This document shows positions 1 through 8,119 of a stretch of 64,000 nt of DNA, one piece after another. Made by a program: the position numbers and the translations under genes. The stretch is taken from contig NZ_BAABED010000001.1 of NCBI RefSeq assembly GCF_039539965.1, forward strand, positions 4,526,001-4,590,000. Reading direction: 5' to 3'. Every line of letters starts with the position of its first letter. Position 1 is the stretch's first letter. The DNA comes from Arthrobacter methylotrophus. GTDB taxonomy: Bacteria; Actinomycetota; Actinomycetes; Actinomycetales; Micrococcaceae. The notes beneath the pieces are model-generated. The model saw only the letters and a program-made list of their open reading frames with translations, made no database searches and was not told the DNA's origin.

Positions 1-354
1 CTGGTTGATGTTGTACGGGCCGGCGAGGGTGAGGATATTTCCGACGATGCCTCCACCGGATTCGTCCTGCGCAGCCAGGTCATCGGCGCCGGTACCATGG
101 AAATCCACGTGCAGGTCTTCCAGAAGAACAAGTCCGAGACGTCGGCCTCCCACGGAGCGGGGGCCAGGGAGCATGTGTTCGTCAAATCCGGTACCATCCG
201 CGTTGGTCCAGTCGGAGAGGAAGTCGAGATCTCCGAAGGGGATTACGCCACTTATCCGGCCGACCGGACGCACCGGTGGCAGGCCGTTGACGCGGACGCG
301 TGCGTCTGGATAGTCCATACCTTCCCGCGGGCGGCGGCGTTCAACGACGCGTGA
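1..354 (+). CDS. C-terminal part of a cupin-domain protein, probably an XRE-cupin regulator (5' end outside window)
   Basis: The reading frame is open from the first base of the window to the TGA at 352-354, so the start lies upstream. The visible 117 residues form one cupin fold: an AGAREHVFVKSG segment, then GPVGEEVEISEGDY and PADRTHRW, which match the two conserved cupin motifs. This spacing and ending are typical of the C-terminal sensor half of XRE-family regulators, but the DNA-binding half is not visible, so a stand-alone cupin is possible. It converges on the glutamine-synthetase-like gene that opens the catabolic island, so it may or may not regulate it. Confidence 0.75.
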   Translation: MVDVVRAGEGEDISDDASTGFVLRSQVIGAGTMEIHVQVFQKNKSETSASHGAGAREHVFVKSGTIRVGPVGEEVEISEGDYATYPADRTHRWQAVDADACVWIVHTFPRAAAFNDA

Positions 355-372
355 CCGCCGCGCGGGCCGGCG

Positions 373-1698
373 TCAGGAGTGGCGGCGATACAGATTCCAC
401 TCCCAGTCGGTCACGGCAGCCGCGAATCCTTGGACTTCCCGGCGCTTGAGTGCGGCGTAAATGCCCACGAATTCCTCGCCGAAGCCGTCCCTGAACACTT
501 CATTTTTCTCCAGTGCGGCCACGGATTCCTCCAGTGAACGCGGTAGTGGAACTCCTGCGGCGTCGGGGGTGAGGCCTCTGCGGATGCCGTCCCCGGCCGC
601 GTGCAACATGGCTGCCATCAGCAGGTGGGGGGAGGCGCTGGCATCCCCGGCCCGAAGTTCCAGCCGGGTTGCCCTGCCACGTTCGGCAGGAATCCGGATG
701 AAGGTGAACCGGTTGTCTTCGTCCCAGTTGCTGGTCCGCGGGCTAAGGCCCGCGCCGGACAGGCGCTTGTAGGAGTTCACTGTTGGGGCGGCAAACGCCA
801 TGATGGCTGCAGCATGCGCCTGGATGCCCGCTATGGCCCACAGCGCCTCGGGGCTCAAGCCTCCCTCAGGAGTGGCGAAGACGTTCTCGCCTCCCTTCCA
901 TAGGGACAGATGCACGTGAAGGCTGCTGCCCTCTTCTTCTGTCACCGGCTTGGCCATGAAGTTTGCCTCCATGCCCTCGAGGATGGCCAGTTCCTTGATG
1001 CCCGATTTCAGCAGGAAGGCCGAATCCGCTGCGCCTAGAACCTCGTCATGCATGAGGTTGATTTCGAACTGGCCGGGTGAGAACTCCCTGTTCACTACGG
1101 TGACGCCGATGTCCATGCCGATGAGCTGCCGATGGATCCGGCCCACGGCACCGTCCGGATCCGTGATTCGGTCCATGGTGTATGAGACGCCGTTCGTGGC
1201 GTAGGGGACGCTACTGCCGTTCGCATCGTTCCTGAACAGATAGAACTCAGGCTCCCCTGCCGCCACCGCATCCAGGCCCAGGGTGGTCCCAAGAATCTCG
1301 TTGGCACGGGTCAGCTGGCTGCGCGGACACAGTTCGGAAGGACGGCCGTGCTCGCTCAGTCGGGACAGCACCCAAAGGGAGTCTGGCTCCCATGGCGGCA
1401 CGAAGGCCGTCTGCAGATCCAGATGTGCGTGCAGATCCGGATGGGTGGCCAGGGACGGGAATTCCTTGTCGTCCACCGGGACGCCCATCAGGTCCTCGGC
1501 GTTCGCCATCTTTGAGTAGGCCACCCCGCCCTCCAGGTGTAGGAGGGATTTCACCGGGTACTGCTTTCCGCGCTGACGTCCGAACAGGTCGGAATGAATG
1601 ACGCGGATGACTTGGATTCCGCGGGCCAAAAGCTGGTTGAGGAAGTCGGCGTCGAAAGCGGGGCGCAGGGCTTCTTGGTCGATAGCAGGGCTTGTCAT
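373..1698 (-). CDS. Glutamine-synthetase-family ligase (gamma-glutamyl amide/amine ligase candidate)
   Basis: A 441-residue protein with the glutamine synthetase catalytic fold. Visible signatures are the metal-binding EPEFYLF segment (about 149-155), PGQFEIN (208-214), the ATP-site GSSLHVHLS (257-265) and NSYKRL (308-313). Family knowledge: GS-like enzymes in catabolic clusters, such as gamma-glutamylanilide or gamma-glutamylputrescine synthetases, ligate glutamate to an amine using ATP. Here it sits divergent from a ring-cleavage dioxygenase and near a flavin monooxygenase and an aldehyde dehydrogenase, which favours a catabolic ligase over the housekeeping GlnA. The start at 1698 has an AGGAGGGC-like ribosome site just upstream. 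The amine substrate cannot be read from sequence. Confidence 0.85.
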   Translation of the reverse strand: MTSPAIDQEALRPAFDADFLNQLLARGIQVIRVIHSDLFGRQRGKQYPVKSLLHLEGGVAYSKMANAEDLMGVPVDDKEFPSLATHPDLHAHLDLQTAFVPPWEPDSLWVLSRLSEHGRPSELCPRSQLTRANEILGTTLGLDAVAAGEPEFYLFRNDANGSSVPYATNGVSYTMDRITDPDGAVGRIHRQLIGMDIGVTVVNREFSPGQFEINLMHDEVLGAADSAFLLKSGIKELAILEGMEANFMAKPVTEEEGSSLHVHLSLWKGGENVFATPEGGLSPEALWAIAGIQAHAAAIMAFAAPTVNSYKRLSGAGLSPRTSNWDEDNRFTFIRIPAERGRATRLELRAGDASASPHLLMAAMLHAAGDGIRRGLTPDAAGVPLPRSLEESVAALEKNEVFRDGFGEEFVGIYAALKRREVQGFAAAVTDWEWNLYRRHS

Positions 1699-1844
1699 CG
1701 TGCCCTCCTTTGCTGGTTGTCGGGTATTGCCTGAAGAACGATATGGTGATTATAGTAGTATAGCTGTTCAGCAAAAGAAACACCGGTATGGAAGAATCCC
1801 GCGGATGCGGCCCTGCCGCCTCTGAGCTAATAAGGAGCAAAAAG
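1699..1844. promoter_or_regulatory. Divergent promoter region between the GS-like ligase and the ring-cleavage dioxygenase
   Basis: The 146 bases between two divergent catabolic genes are locally AT-rich (around 1740-1765, with TATAGTAGTATAG), as expected for overlapping promoters. The plus-strand gene has a clear AAGGAG ribosome site at 1832-1837. No clean dyad was found. A TGTTC at about 1769 lacks a correctly spaced GAACA partner. Confidence 0.4.
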
Positions 1845-2780
1845 ATGATCAAGCTTTATGACATTGACCATGTCGTCATGGGCGTCAAGGACCTCGACGA
1901 GTCTGTCGAATCCTGGCAGAACGAGTTCGGCCTGACCGAGGTCAGCCGTGAAGGCAGCCAGTCCTTCCTCGTATGTAACTACGAAAAGCCCTCGCTGATC
2001 CTGCAGAAAACTCCCGAGGCCGGCATCCTCCACGCCGCCTACCAATTGGCGCCGGAGCTGACGCTGGATGATGCGGAAAAGCACCTGAAGGAGAAGCGGG
2101 TCCAGTTCACCCGGTCCGAGACCGCGGTCTCCTTCGAGGACCTCGAGGGCAACGGCATCCAGTTCGTGAACTACCGGCCCAAGGAAGGCCAGGACAAGTT
2201 CCCCCGCGAGTGGCGCCAGGCCACGCAAAGCCACCGCATCGGGGCGCCGCGCAAACTAGGTCATGTGAACTACCTGACCGCGGACATCAACCGACAAGTG
2301 GACTTCTACCTCAACGTGGTGGGAATGAAACTGGCAGATAAGCTCGGCGCAGACGCCGGCGCATTCCTGCACGTCGGTGCGGACCACCATGTCATGGCCT
2401 TCGTCAACACCGGCCAGGCGCATTTCCACCACATCGCCTTCGACATGGAGGACTGGGGCCAGATCCGCCAGTCATTCGACCACCTCGCGCAGTACGGCCG
2501 GGTCATGCCCTGGGGTCCCGTCCGTCACGGCATCGGGGGCAACCTCGCAGGCTACGTGCGGCTGCCGGAGGCAGACTGCTTCATCGAGCTGTACTCCGAT
2601 ATGGAGCAGCTGGATGCAACCCATGAACCCCGCGAGTACCCCGATGACCGGCATTCCTCCAATGTGTGGGGCATGCTTCCGCCGCGTTCGTATTTCCGGT
2701 TTGATGCAGAATCCATCAAGGCTGAGCGGGAAAGCCTTCAGTCGATCTGGGAGAAGGAGCCGGCACTGCTCGGGGACTAA
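1845..2780 (+). CDS. Two-domain VOC extradiol (type I) ring-cleavage dioxygenase
   Basis: A 311-residue protein with two vicinal-oxygen-chelate repeats: an N-terminal one starting at DIDHVVMGVKD and a C-terminal one starting at KLGHVNYLTAD. The C-terminal repeat keeps the facial triad of Fe(II) extradiol dioxygenases: His140, His195 or His196 in FHHIAF, and Glu248 in CFIELYSD. It should therefore open a catechol-like or hydroxylated ring with O2. The ATG at 1845 is chosen because AAGGAG lies 7 bases upstream; longer in-frame starts lack a ribosome site. It faces the GS-like gene divergently and is followed at 94 bases by another VOC protein. The exact aromatic substrate is unknown. Confidence 0.85.
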   Translation: MIKLYDIDHVVMGVKDLDESVESWQNEFGLTEVSREGSQSFLVCNYEKPSLILQKTPEAGILHAAYQLAPELTLDDAEKHLKEKRVQFTRSETAVSFEDLEGNGIQFVNYRPKEGQDKFPREWRQATQSHRIGAPRKLGHVNYLTADINRQVDFYLNVVGMKLADKLGADAGAFLHVGADHHVMAFVNTGQAHFHHIAFDMEDWGQIRQSFDHLAQYGRVMPWGPVRHGIGGNLAGYVRLPEADCFIELYSDMEQLDATHEPREYPDDRHSSNVWGMLPPRSYFRFDAESIKAERESLQSIWEKEPALLGD

Positions 2781-2874
2781 TCTGTGCGGCGGGACCAGCC
2801 CTTGGCGGAGGTCCCGCCACAGCTGTGCGGACGGGAATCCACTGCCCGGTTTCGCGAAGGCCGGGGAGGCAGGT

Positions 2875-3708
2875 ATGGGGCATACTCAGAGTGTGAAACT
2901 AACGAAGTCCGGATGCCGCCTGGCTGCCGTCGAGCTCATCTCCGAAGACGTCAAGTCGAGCTCGGACTTTTATGCCTGGCTGTTGGGGGCTCCCGCGGAG
3001 GGCGGCCCGGAGGCCTGGGACGCCGGCCAGCGCCTGACTGAGAAGGGGATCGCCTCGGTGCGGCGCCCCGAAACCGAAGGCCCGGGTGCAGGATGGGTTC
3101 CCGTTTTCCATGTGGAAAACGCCGCGGAGGCGCAGTTCAGGGCTGAGGCTGCCGGGGGAGGCGCCCGTGACCATTCCTCCATCGCCGGCGGCGCGAGGAA
3201 CTACTTCATCGACGCTGCTGGTGTGTGGACGGCGATAACCGACACCGAGCTTTCCGAAGAAGAACTGTCTTTGGTCGGCCAGACCAACGTCGACTACGGG
3301 TCGATGGACACAGCTTCTGCCGCGGATTTCTACTCCAATGTGCTGCATCTGGAACAATTCGAAATTGTCGATGACCCTTATGACTTCAGAATCATCCACG
3401 ACGACCGGCACATCGTCGCCGGCATCGTGAAATTTGGCGGTACGTTCGCGGAAGCCAGCCGGCCGGCCTGGCTCGTCTACTTCGACGTCGACGACGTGGA
3501 CCAGACCCTCGCTCGGGCCGTCGAAGCAGGTGCGCGCATTGTGGTGCCGGCCAATAACAGCAACATGAACCGCTACGCGGTGCTGCGTGACCCCTATGGA
3601 CAGGTCTTCGGCCTCAGCCGATACTCCGTCGGCGGCGTGGACAACGTCCGGGCCAGGACAGCAACTGGAACTGTGATGCTGACCGATCTGGTCGACATTG
3701 GTGTCTAG
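2875..3708 (+). CDS. Tandem VOC-domain protein, probably not a ring-cleaving enzyme
   Basis: A 277-residue protein made of two VOC modules, roughly 10-130 and 138-262. Each opens with the pattern of the glyoxalase/CGA16-like subgroup (LAAVELISEDV and VDYGSMDTASA) rather than the metal-binding GHV pattern of the upstream dioxygenase, so the full H-H-E triad is not evident. The start at 2875 follows GGAGG by 5 bases; the open frame extends upstream but overlaps the dioxygenase. Likely roles are isomerase, lyase or binding protein for a pathway intermediate. It is a close structural parallel to the VOC protein at 6496, suggesting duplication within the island. Confidence 0.7.
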   Translation: MGHTQSVKLTKSGCRLAAVELISEDVKSSSDFYAWLLGAPAEGGPEAWDAGQRLTEKGIASVRRPETEGPGAGWVPVFHVENAAEAQFRAEAAGGGARDHSSIAGGARNYFIDAAGVWTAITDTELSEEELSLVGQTNVDYGSMDTASAADFYSNVLHLEQFEIVDDPYDFRIIHDDRHIVAGIVKFGGTFAEASRPAWLVYFDVDDVDQTLARAVEAGARIVVPANNSNMNRYAVLRDPYGQVFGLSRYSVGGVDNVRARTATGTVMLTDLVDIGV

Positions 3709-3718
3709 GCCGCTCCCG

Positions 3719-4852
3719 TCAGTCTCCGGGAACCTCCTCCAAGGCCTTCAGCACCAGCCATAGATTGCTGATCTGTCTAGTGGCGGTGATCTCATGGCCC
3801 AACAACTCTTTGATCTGGCGCAGTCGGTAGCGCAGCGTATTCCGGTGGATGAAGAGCTCCTCTGCCGTGCTGGCAAACGACCGGTCTGCCGTCAGGAAGA
3901 TCCGAAGAGTGCGCACCAGCTCCGAGCCGTGGCTCGTGTCGTAGTCCAGAAGCGGCTTGAGGGTCGAGGCTGCGATATCACGCACCGGCACCTGCGTGTT
4001 TGTCAGGATCAGCAGATGGCCAAGATCGACAGCGCCGGGATGCTGCAGGCCCGGCCCCGCTTCGGCGGCCGCGAGTGCCTCGAAGTACCCCGCGCGTATG
4101 CCTGCCGCCCCCACATGGGTCGAGCTGACGCCAACTGATGCCATGGAGCCTATCTCGGACATATGGTGCAGCAGGGACTTGGCGATGTGATCGACCATGG
4201 GGTCGCTTGGCACAAGCATGAAGATGCGCCCCTCGACCACGACCCGGACAAAAGGCTCGCTCTGATTGCTCAACAGCGTATGAATGTTCCAGGGGACGGA
4301 TAACAGGCGTTCGCGCCGGGTTTGCGACTGCCCCAGCAGGACCCGGTACTGCTGCCGCGGGTCAAAGCCGATGCCGCGCAGCCGGCTGTTGCCCTCGCCT
4401 TCGGAGACCCGGCCATGGATCAGGTCATCGATGAAGTGCTGGGTGAGTTCGCGTTTTCCTTCCTGGCGTGCCCGGAGCCGGCCGATCTCCAGCGTCACCA
4501 GATCAACACCCGCATCAACAAGCCGCTGCGGGTCGTTGCCGGTGTTGGCGGCCAGGATGGCGACCGGTTCGTTGTCGACATAGACGCGGCTGGCGGCAAC
4601 ACCCACCGGCAGGGAAGAGGGCTTGCTGGCCTCCAGGACTTGGGCATAGTCCCATAGGGTCCTGGCTGGTGCCGCGGCGAGGGTATTGCCGTTGAGGTCA
4701 AACAACGCGGTGTCGGCACCCAACGCGCGGTGAAGCCCGGCGATGACCCCCTGGAGGCCGCCGCTTCGCGCTGCCCGGATGAGGGACCGCAGGCTCTCCC
4801 CGGGGTCGCCGCTCAAGGCTGGAACGGTCGCCCTACCGGTGGAACTGTCCAT
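3719..4852 (-). CDS. PucR/CdaR-type transcriptional regulator
   Basis: A 377-residue cytoplasmic regulator. The N-terminal third resembles a GAF-like sensor (DTALFDLNGNTLAAAP onward), the middle is the GGDEF-like CdaR region, and the C-terminal 60 residues carry the PucR helix-turn-helix, with FASTAEELFIHRNTLRYRL (about 330-350) as its signature. PucR proteins usually activate catabolic operons in response to a substrate. It is convergent with the VOC genes and divergent from the flavin monooxygenase at 5089, so it is the best candidate for local control of this island. The inducer is unknown. Confidence 0.88.
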   Translation of the reverse strand: MDSSTGRATVPALSGDPGESLRSLIRAARSGGLQGVIAGLHRALGADTALFDLNGNTLAAAPARTLWDYAQVLEASKPSSLPVGVAASRVYVDNEPVAILAANTGNDPQRLVDAGVDLVTLEIGRLRARQEGKRELTQHFIDDLIHGRVSEGEGNSRLRGIGFDPRQQYRVLLGQSQTRRERLLSVPWNIHTLLSNQSEPFVRVVVEGRIFMLVPSDPMVDHIAKSLLHHMSEIGSMASVGVSSTHVGAAGIRAGYFEALAAAEAGPGLQHPGAVDLGHLLILTNTQVPVRDIAASTLKPLLDYDTSHGSELVRTLRIFLTADRSFASTAEELFIHRNTLRYRLRQIKELLGHEITATRQISNLWLVLKALEEVPGD

Positions 4853-5088
4853 GGTTCGGTCTCTCCCGAAGCTAATGAGGTGGAGTGGGGCAATGCGGGC
4901 ATTCGCGAGCCTCTGGTGGCAAGATCCTGTTCAACAGGCACTACAGACAGACCTTGCCATGTTAGTTGATTGTGACCGATGCACTAACACGGCGTCAATT
5001 GTTGGCTCGCCGGGACATGGCTGCGCCTCGGCCTGGAGCCCAGAATGAAGACACGCACTACACCGTCTTGTATCTAGGGAGACTCAAT
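4853..5088. promoter_or_regulatory. Divergent promoter region of the PucR regulator and the flavin monooxygenase
   Basis: This 236-base intergenic stretch separates the regulator from its likely target. It contains the short dyad CTGTTCAACAG near 4927 and an AGGGAGA ribosome site at 5076-5082 for the monooxygenase. An in-frame ATG-less extension of the monooxygenase frame reaches 4966 but has no ribosome site, so this stretch is treated as non-coding. Confidence 0.4.
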
Positions 5089-6405
5089 ATGTCACGAGCA
5101 TTCGTGCAGACGAAACAGTCGGAAACCGAAGCCACGCCTTCAATTGCAACACCGGGCTCAGCCGAGCCCGGCCTGGCCGGACCGTTCAGTATCCAGGTGC
5201 CAACGGAGAAGGACCCGCGTGTAAGGTTCGAGCTTGAACGGCTCCTTAGCCGCGCCCGGGAAATCCGCCCGCGCCTGCGCGCGGCGCAGGCGCAGACCGA
5301 GACCGACGGCAAATACGGCACCGACATCCATGAATTCTTCCTGGAGCACGGCTTCTACCGCATGCTTCAGCCGCAACTGTTCGGGGGACTGGAGCTCGGG
5401 GTTTCGGCCTTCTATCAGGTGATTGCCGAAGTTGGCCGGGGCTGCCCTTCGACAGCTTGGTGCTTGTCATTGTCCGTGGGTCACTCCCTCACGCTGGGAT
5501 CGTACTTCGACGAGCGCGCCCAGCGCGAGATCTTCGGCGAGAACGGCTACATGATCTGCCCGGCCAGCGGCAACGGTCGGGACATGTCCGTTGAACGCGT
5601 AGACGGCGGCTGGCACGTCAGCGGTTTCTGGCGGTACTGCTCCGGAGCGCCCTACTCCACGCACTTCATGGCAACGACCTACATCCCGGGCGAGCGTGCC
5701 GGGGATCCGGAGCGCCGCGTCTGGATGATCCTCCGGCGAAGCGACTACGAAGTCCTTGACGACTGGGGCCGCGTCATCGGCATGCGGGGATCCGGCTCCA
5801 ACAGCATCACAGCGACGAAGGCATTCGTCCCCGACTACTGTGTCTCCGAGGAGAAATGGACCGCCTCGATGTCGGGTCCGACCCCCGGCTCCCGGTTGCA
5901 CGACAACCCCGTCTACGCCGGGACGTTCTTCGGCTTCGCCGAAGGCGAGGTTGCCAGCACATCCGTAGGCCTGGGCTACGCGGCGATTGACGAGTTTGAA
6001 AAAATCATCATGAAGACCCGCCACCCGTGGATCAAAGACGGTTCCATCCGGGGAGACTACGAGGAATGGCAGCGCGTGCTCGGCATGGCAATCTCCTACG
6101 TCGACGGCGCCCAGTCCATTCTGGTGAACAGTTCGCGCCTGTTTGAAGAGTACGCCGCCCGATCCGTCGAAGGCATCGAGCCGTTCGACGAGTCCCGTTC
6201 CCTGCGGCTCAACGGCGTCTACTTCGTCGTCGAGGAACTCGTCTACAAAGCTGTCGAATTGATGTTGCGGAATGCGGGCTCCCAGAACACCGCCGACGGG
6301 GCGCCGCTGCAACGCTACTTCCGGGACATTCTCACCACGCGAACGCGGACCGACCAGTTTGAGATGTTCTCCGTCAACACAGCCACAGCCCATCTGAAGG
6401 CCTGA
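5089..6405 (+). CDS. Acyl-CoA-dehydrogenase-fold flavin-dependent monooxygenase (group D oxygenase component)
   Basis: A 438-residue protein with the acyl-CoA dehydrogenase fold, as in HsaA or the C2 component of p-hydroxyphenylacetate hydroxylase. An N-terminal helical domain (about 50-140) is followed by a beta domain beginning ICPASGNGRDMSVERVDGGW and a C-terminal helical bundle ending in NTATAHLKA. Members of this group use reduced flavin supplied by a separate reductase to hydroxylate phenolic rings, and a matching reductase is encoded at 7529. The ATG at 5089 is preferred because of AGGGAGA upstream. A true acyl-CoA dehydrogenase is less likely given the neighbouring ring-cleavage and flavin reductase genes. 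Confidence 0.8.
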   Translation: MSRAFVQTKQSETEATPSIATPGSAEPGLAGPFSIQVPTEKDPRVRFELERLLSRAREIRPRLRAAQAQTETDGKYGTDIHEFFLEHGFYRMLQPQLFGGLELGVSAFYQVIAEVGRGCPSTAWCLSLSVGHSLTLGSYFDERAQREIFGENGYMICPASGNGRDMSVERVDGGWHVSGFWRYCSGAPYSTHFMATTYIPGERAGDPERRVWMILRRSDYEVLDDWGRVIGMRGSGSNSITATKAFVPDYCVSEEKWTASMSGPTPGSRLHDNPVYAGTFFGFAEGEVASTSVGLGYAAIDEFEKIIMKTRHPWIKDGSIRGDYEEWQRVLGMAISYVDGAQSILVNSSRLFEEYAARSVEGIEPFDESRSLRLNGVYFVVEELVYKAVELMLRNAGSQNTADGAPLQRYFRDILTTRTRTDQFEMFSVNTATAHLKA

Positions 6406-6495
6406 GAACCTCACCCTTCCCCGCGATCGTCAAGACGCCAGGTTCACGCCAGCCGGCCGTCTTCCGGATCTGACTTACCGATGAAAGGCACCACC

Positions 6496-7269
6496 ATGAC
6501 TCCAGCAGCGCTGCAGAAAACCTATGTCCCCGGCTCCTCTGTATGGCAGGAACTTACTGCCACCAGCAGCAAAGGCCTGGCCACGTTCTACCGGAATGTG
6601 CTCGGTTGGGAACTTTCGCTCGACGGAAGCACTGGCGTGTTTACTCAGGCCGGCGAACCTGTCGCCAGTCTCAGCGTCGACCCCCTGGCGGGGCCCGCCG
6701 GGACCGGGTGGCAGGTCTATCTCGGTGCGGACGATGTCCCGGCTGCACTCCTCCGGGCCGAGGCCGCGGGAGCGACCGTTATCAAAGAGGCGCACCAACT
6801 CCCGGTATCCGATGAAGCGGCCGTCCTTCTGCGCGATCCCGAGGGCACCATCTTCGGTATCGTCTCCGTGGAGGCCGCACGGGCATCACTGCCTTCGCTG
6901 ATGAACGGCCATTTGGCCCTGGTGGATGTCATGACCCACGATCTGACCGCCGCCACGGCGTTCCAAGCGGCCTTGTTCCCGGAAAACACTCTTGTCCACG
7001 TAGAGGAAGGACTGAGTATTTACAGGGACGCGGACGGCAGGCCGCTCCGAGGAATCAACGTCATCCAGGAGGAACTCCACCCCGTCCTGCCCCCACACTG
7101 GCTGGCCTGGTTCGTCGTTGCCGACCAAGCCGCTGCCGCTGAGTCCGCCCAAGCCTCAGGCGGCAGCGTCAACGTCGCTGACCAACCCATCGCCTTCGGC
7201 CGTTGGTCTGTGGTTGTAGACCCTTCAGGGGCTGCATTCAAGGCATTGGAGCTCGACCGAGCCATCTAG
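6496..7269 (+). CDS. Tandem VOC-domain protein
   Basis: A 257-residue protein with two VOC modules, about 12-125 and 135-255. The first opens SVWQELTATSSKGLATFY, typical of the glyoxalase-like CGA16 subgroup. No extradiol H-H-E set is visible. The ATG at 6496 is chosen over that at 6481 because AAAGG lies 7 bases before it. It lies 90 bases after the monooxygenase and before the flavin reductase, probably in the same transcription unit. Role is inferred only: handling or isomerising an unstable pathway intermediate. It resembles the protein at 2875 in architecture. Confidence 0.7.
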   Translation: MTPAALQKTYVPGSSVWQELTATSSKGLATFYRNVLGWELSLDGSTGVFTQAGEPVASLSVDPLAGPAGTGWQVYLGADDVPAALLRAEAAGATVIKEAHQLPVSDEAAVLLRDPEGTIFGIVSVEAARASLPSLMNGHLALVDVMTHDLTAATAFQAALFPENTLVHVEEGLSIYRDADGRPLRGINVIQEELHPVLPPHWLAWFVVADQAAAAESAQASGGSVNVADQPIAFGRWSVVVDPSGAAFKALELDRAI

Positions 7270-7320
7270 ATCGCGCCGGGTAGACCCGCCGACCCGTAAT
7301 TTCTTTGCCCCATGCGAACC

Positions 7321-7345
7321 CGCCCGGTACCACTGGTGCCGGGCG
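7321..7345 (+). terminator. Hairpin terminator after the VOC gene
   Basis: CGCCCGGTACC pairs with GGTGCCGGGCG across a 3-base loop with one G-T wobble, followed by a short ATTT run. It lies 51 bases after the VOC stop codon and could split the island into two transcription units. Partial read-through is possible. Confidence 0.5.
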
Positions 7346-7528
7346 AGGCCATTTAAGTCGTCGCAGTCCGCGGTTCAGTCATAATTGTCCCCCGTGCACA
7401 ATGGGGGCGGTCTTTCCTGTCACAAAACACATCGTTCAGCACCATAGTGCTCGTCACACTGGATACAGATGCACCGCGGAAAGGCGCATGAACCGAACTC
7501 ACTACAGCAAGCTAAGAGGAGACAGACC

Positions 7529-8044
7529 ATGACTGCCACCATGATTGATCGTCCGACCGCTGTCATCCAGGACGTCTGTGCAGCCAACGCCAAGCAGGCC
7601 TTCGGACACTTTCCCAGCGGAGTTGTCGCCGTCGGTGCGATGCTTGACGGGTCGCCCGCAGGCTTCGCGGCGTCCTCATTCACCACAGTTTCCTGGGAAC
7701 CGGCCCTCGTGTCGATTTGCGTCCAGCGCAATAGCAAGACCTGGGCTGCGCTGAGCGGACAAGACCGTATAGGTATTTCTGTGCTGTCCGAACGCCAGGG
7801 CGAACTCGCGTTCCAGCTCTCCTCCCGTAACCGCGACCGCTTTGCCGGCCTTGATTGGGAGCCAAGCGACCAAGGCGCGCTGTTTATCGGTGGTGCGGTG
7901 GCGTGGATGGACTGTTCTGTCTATCAGGAAATCCCCGCGGGGGACCACTCGATCGTCATCTTCAAAGTCCACGGACTGGGTACGGCCGAGGAGAGTCCCC
8001 TGGTCTACCACCGCCAGACCGTCCGCAAGATGGTCACGGCCTAA
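7529..8044 (+). CDS. Flavin reductase (HpaC-like), partner of the two-component monooxygenase
   Basis: A 171-residue protein of the flavin reductase-like domain family. It shows the conserved opening FGHFPSGVVAVGA, the FAASSFTTVSWEPALVSICV core and the late SIVIFKVHGL strand. It should reduce FMN or FAD with NAD(P)H and pass the reduced flavin to the oxygenase encoded at 5089. The start at 7529 follows AGAGGAGA at 7515-7522; the upstream in-frame extension lacks a ribosome site. A 5-base inverted repeat AGCAC-CATA-GTGCT at 7438-7451 lies in its upstream region and may be a regulator site. Confidence 0.88.
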   Translation: MTATMIDRPTAVIQDVCAANAKQAFGHFPSGVVAVGAMLDGSPAGFAASSFTTVSWEPALVSICVQRNSKTWAALSGQDRIGISVLSERQGELAFQLSSRNRDRFAGLDWEPSDQGALFIGGAVAWMDCSVYQEIPAGDHSIVIFKVHGLGTAEESPLVYHRQTVRKMVTA

Positions 8045-8119
8045 GTCCAGGCATAGATCCAAGCCGCATCTGCATGGCCGAACAGGCCTGCAGGCAGAAA
8101 CTCAGAGTGGAGTAAACCC

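Noticed and set aside
1769..1788. TGTTC near the GS-like/dioxygenase promoter considered as a fourth copy of the cluster 2 operator
   Set aside because: No GAACA at the required 9-base spacing and no TTGACA at the right distance.
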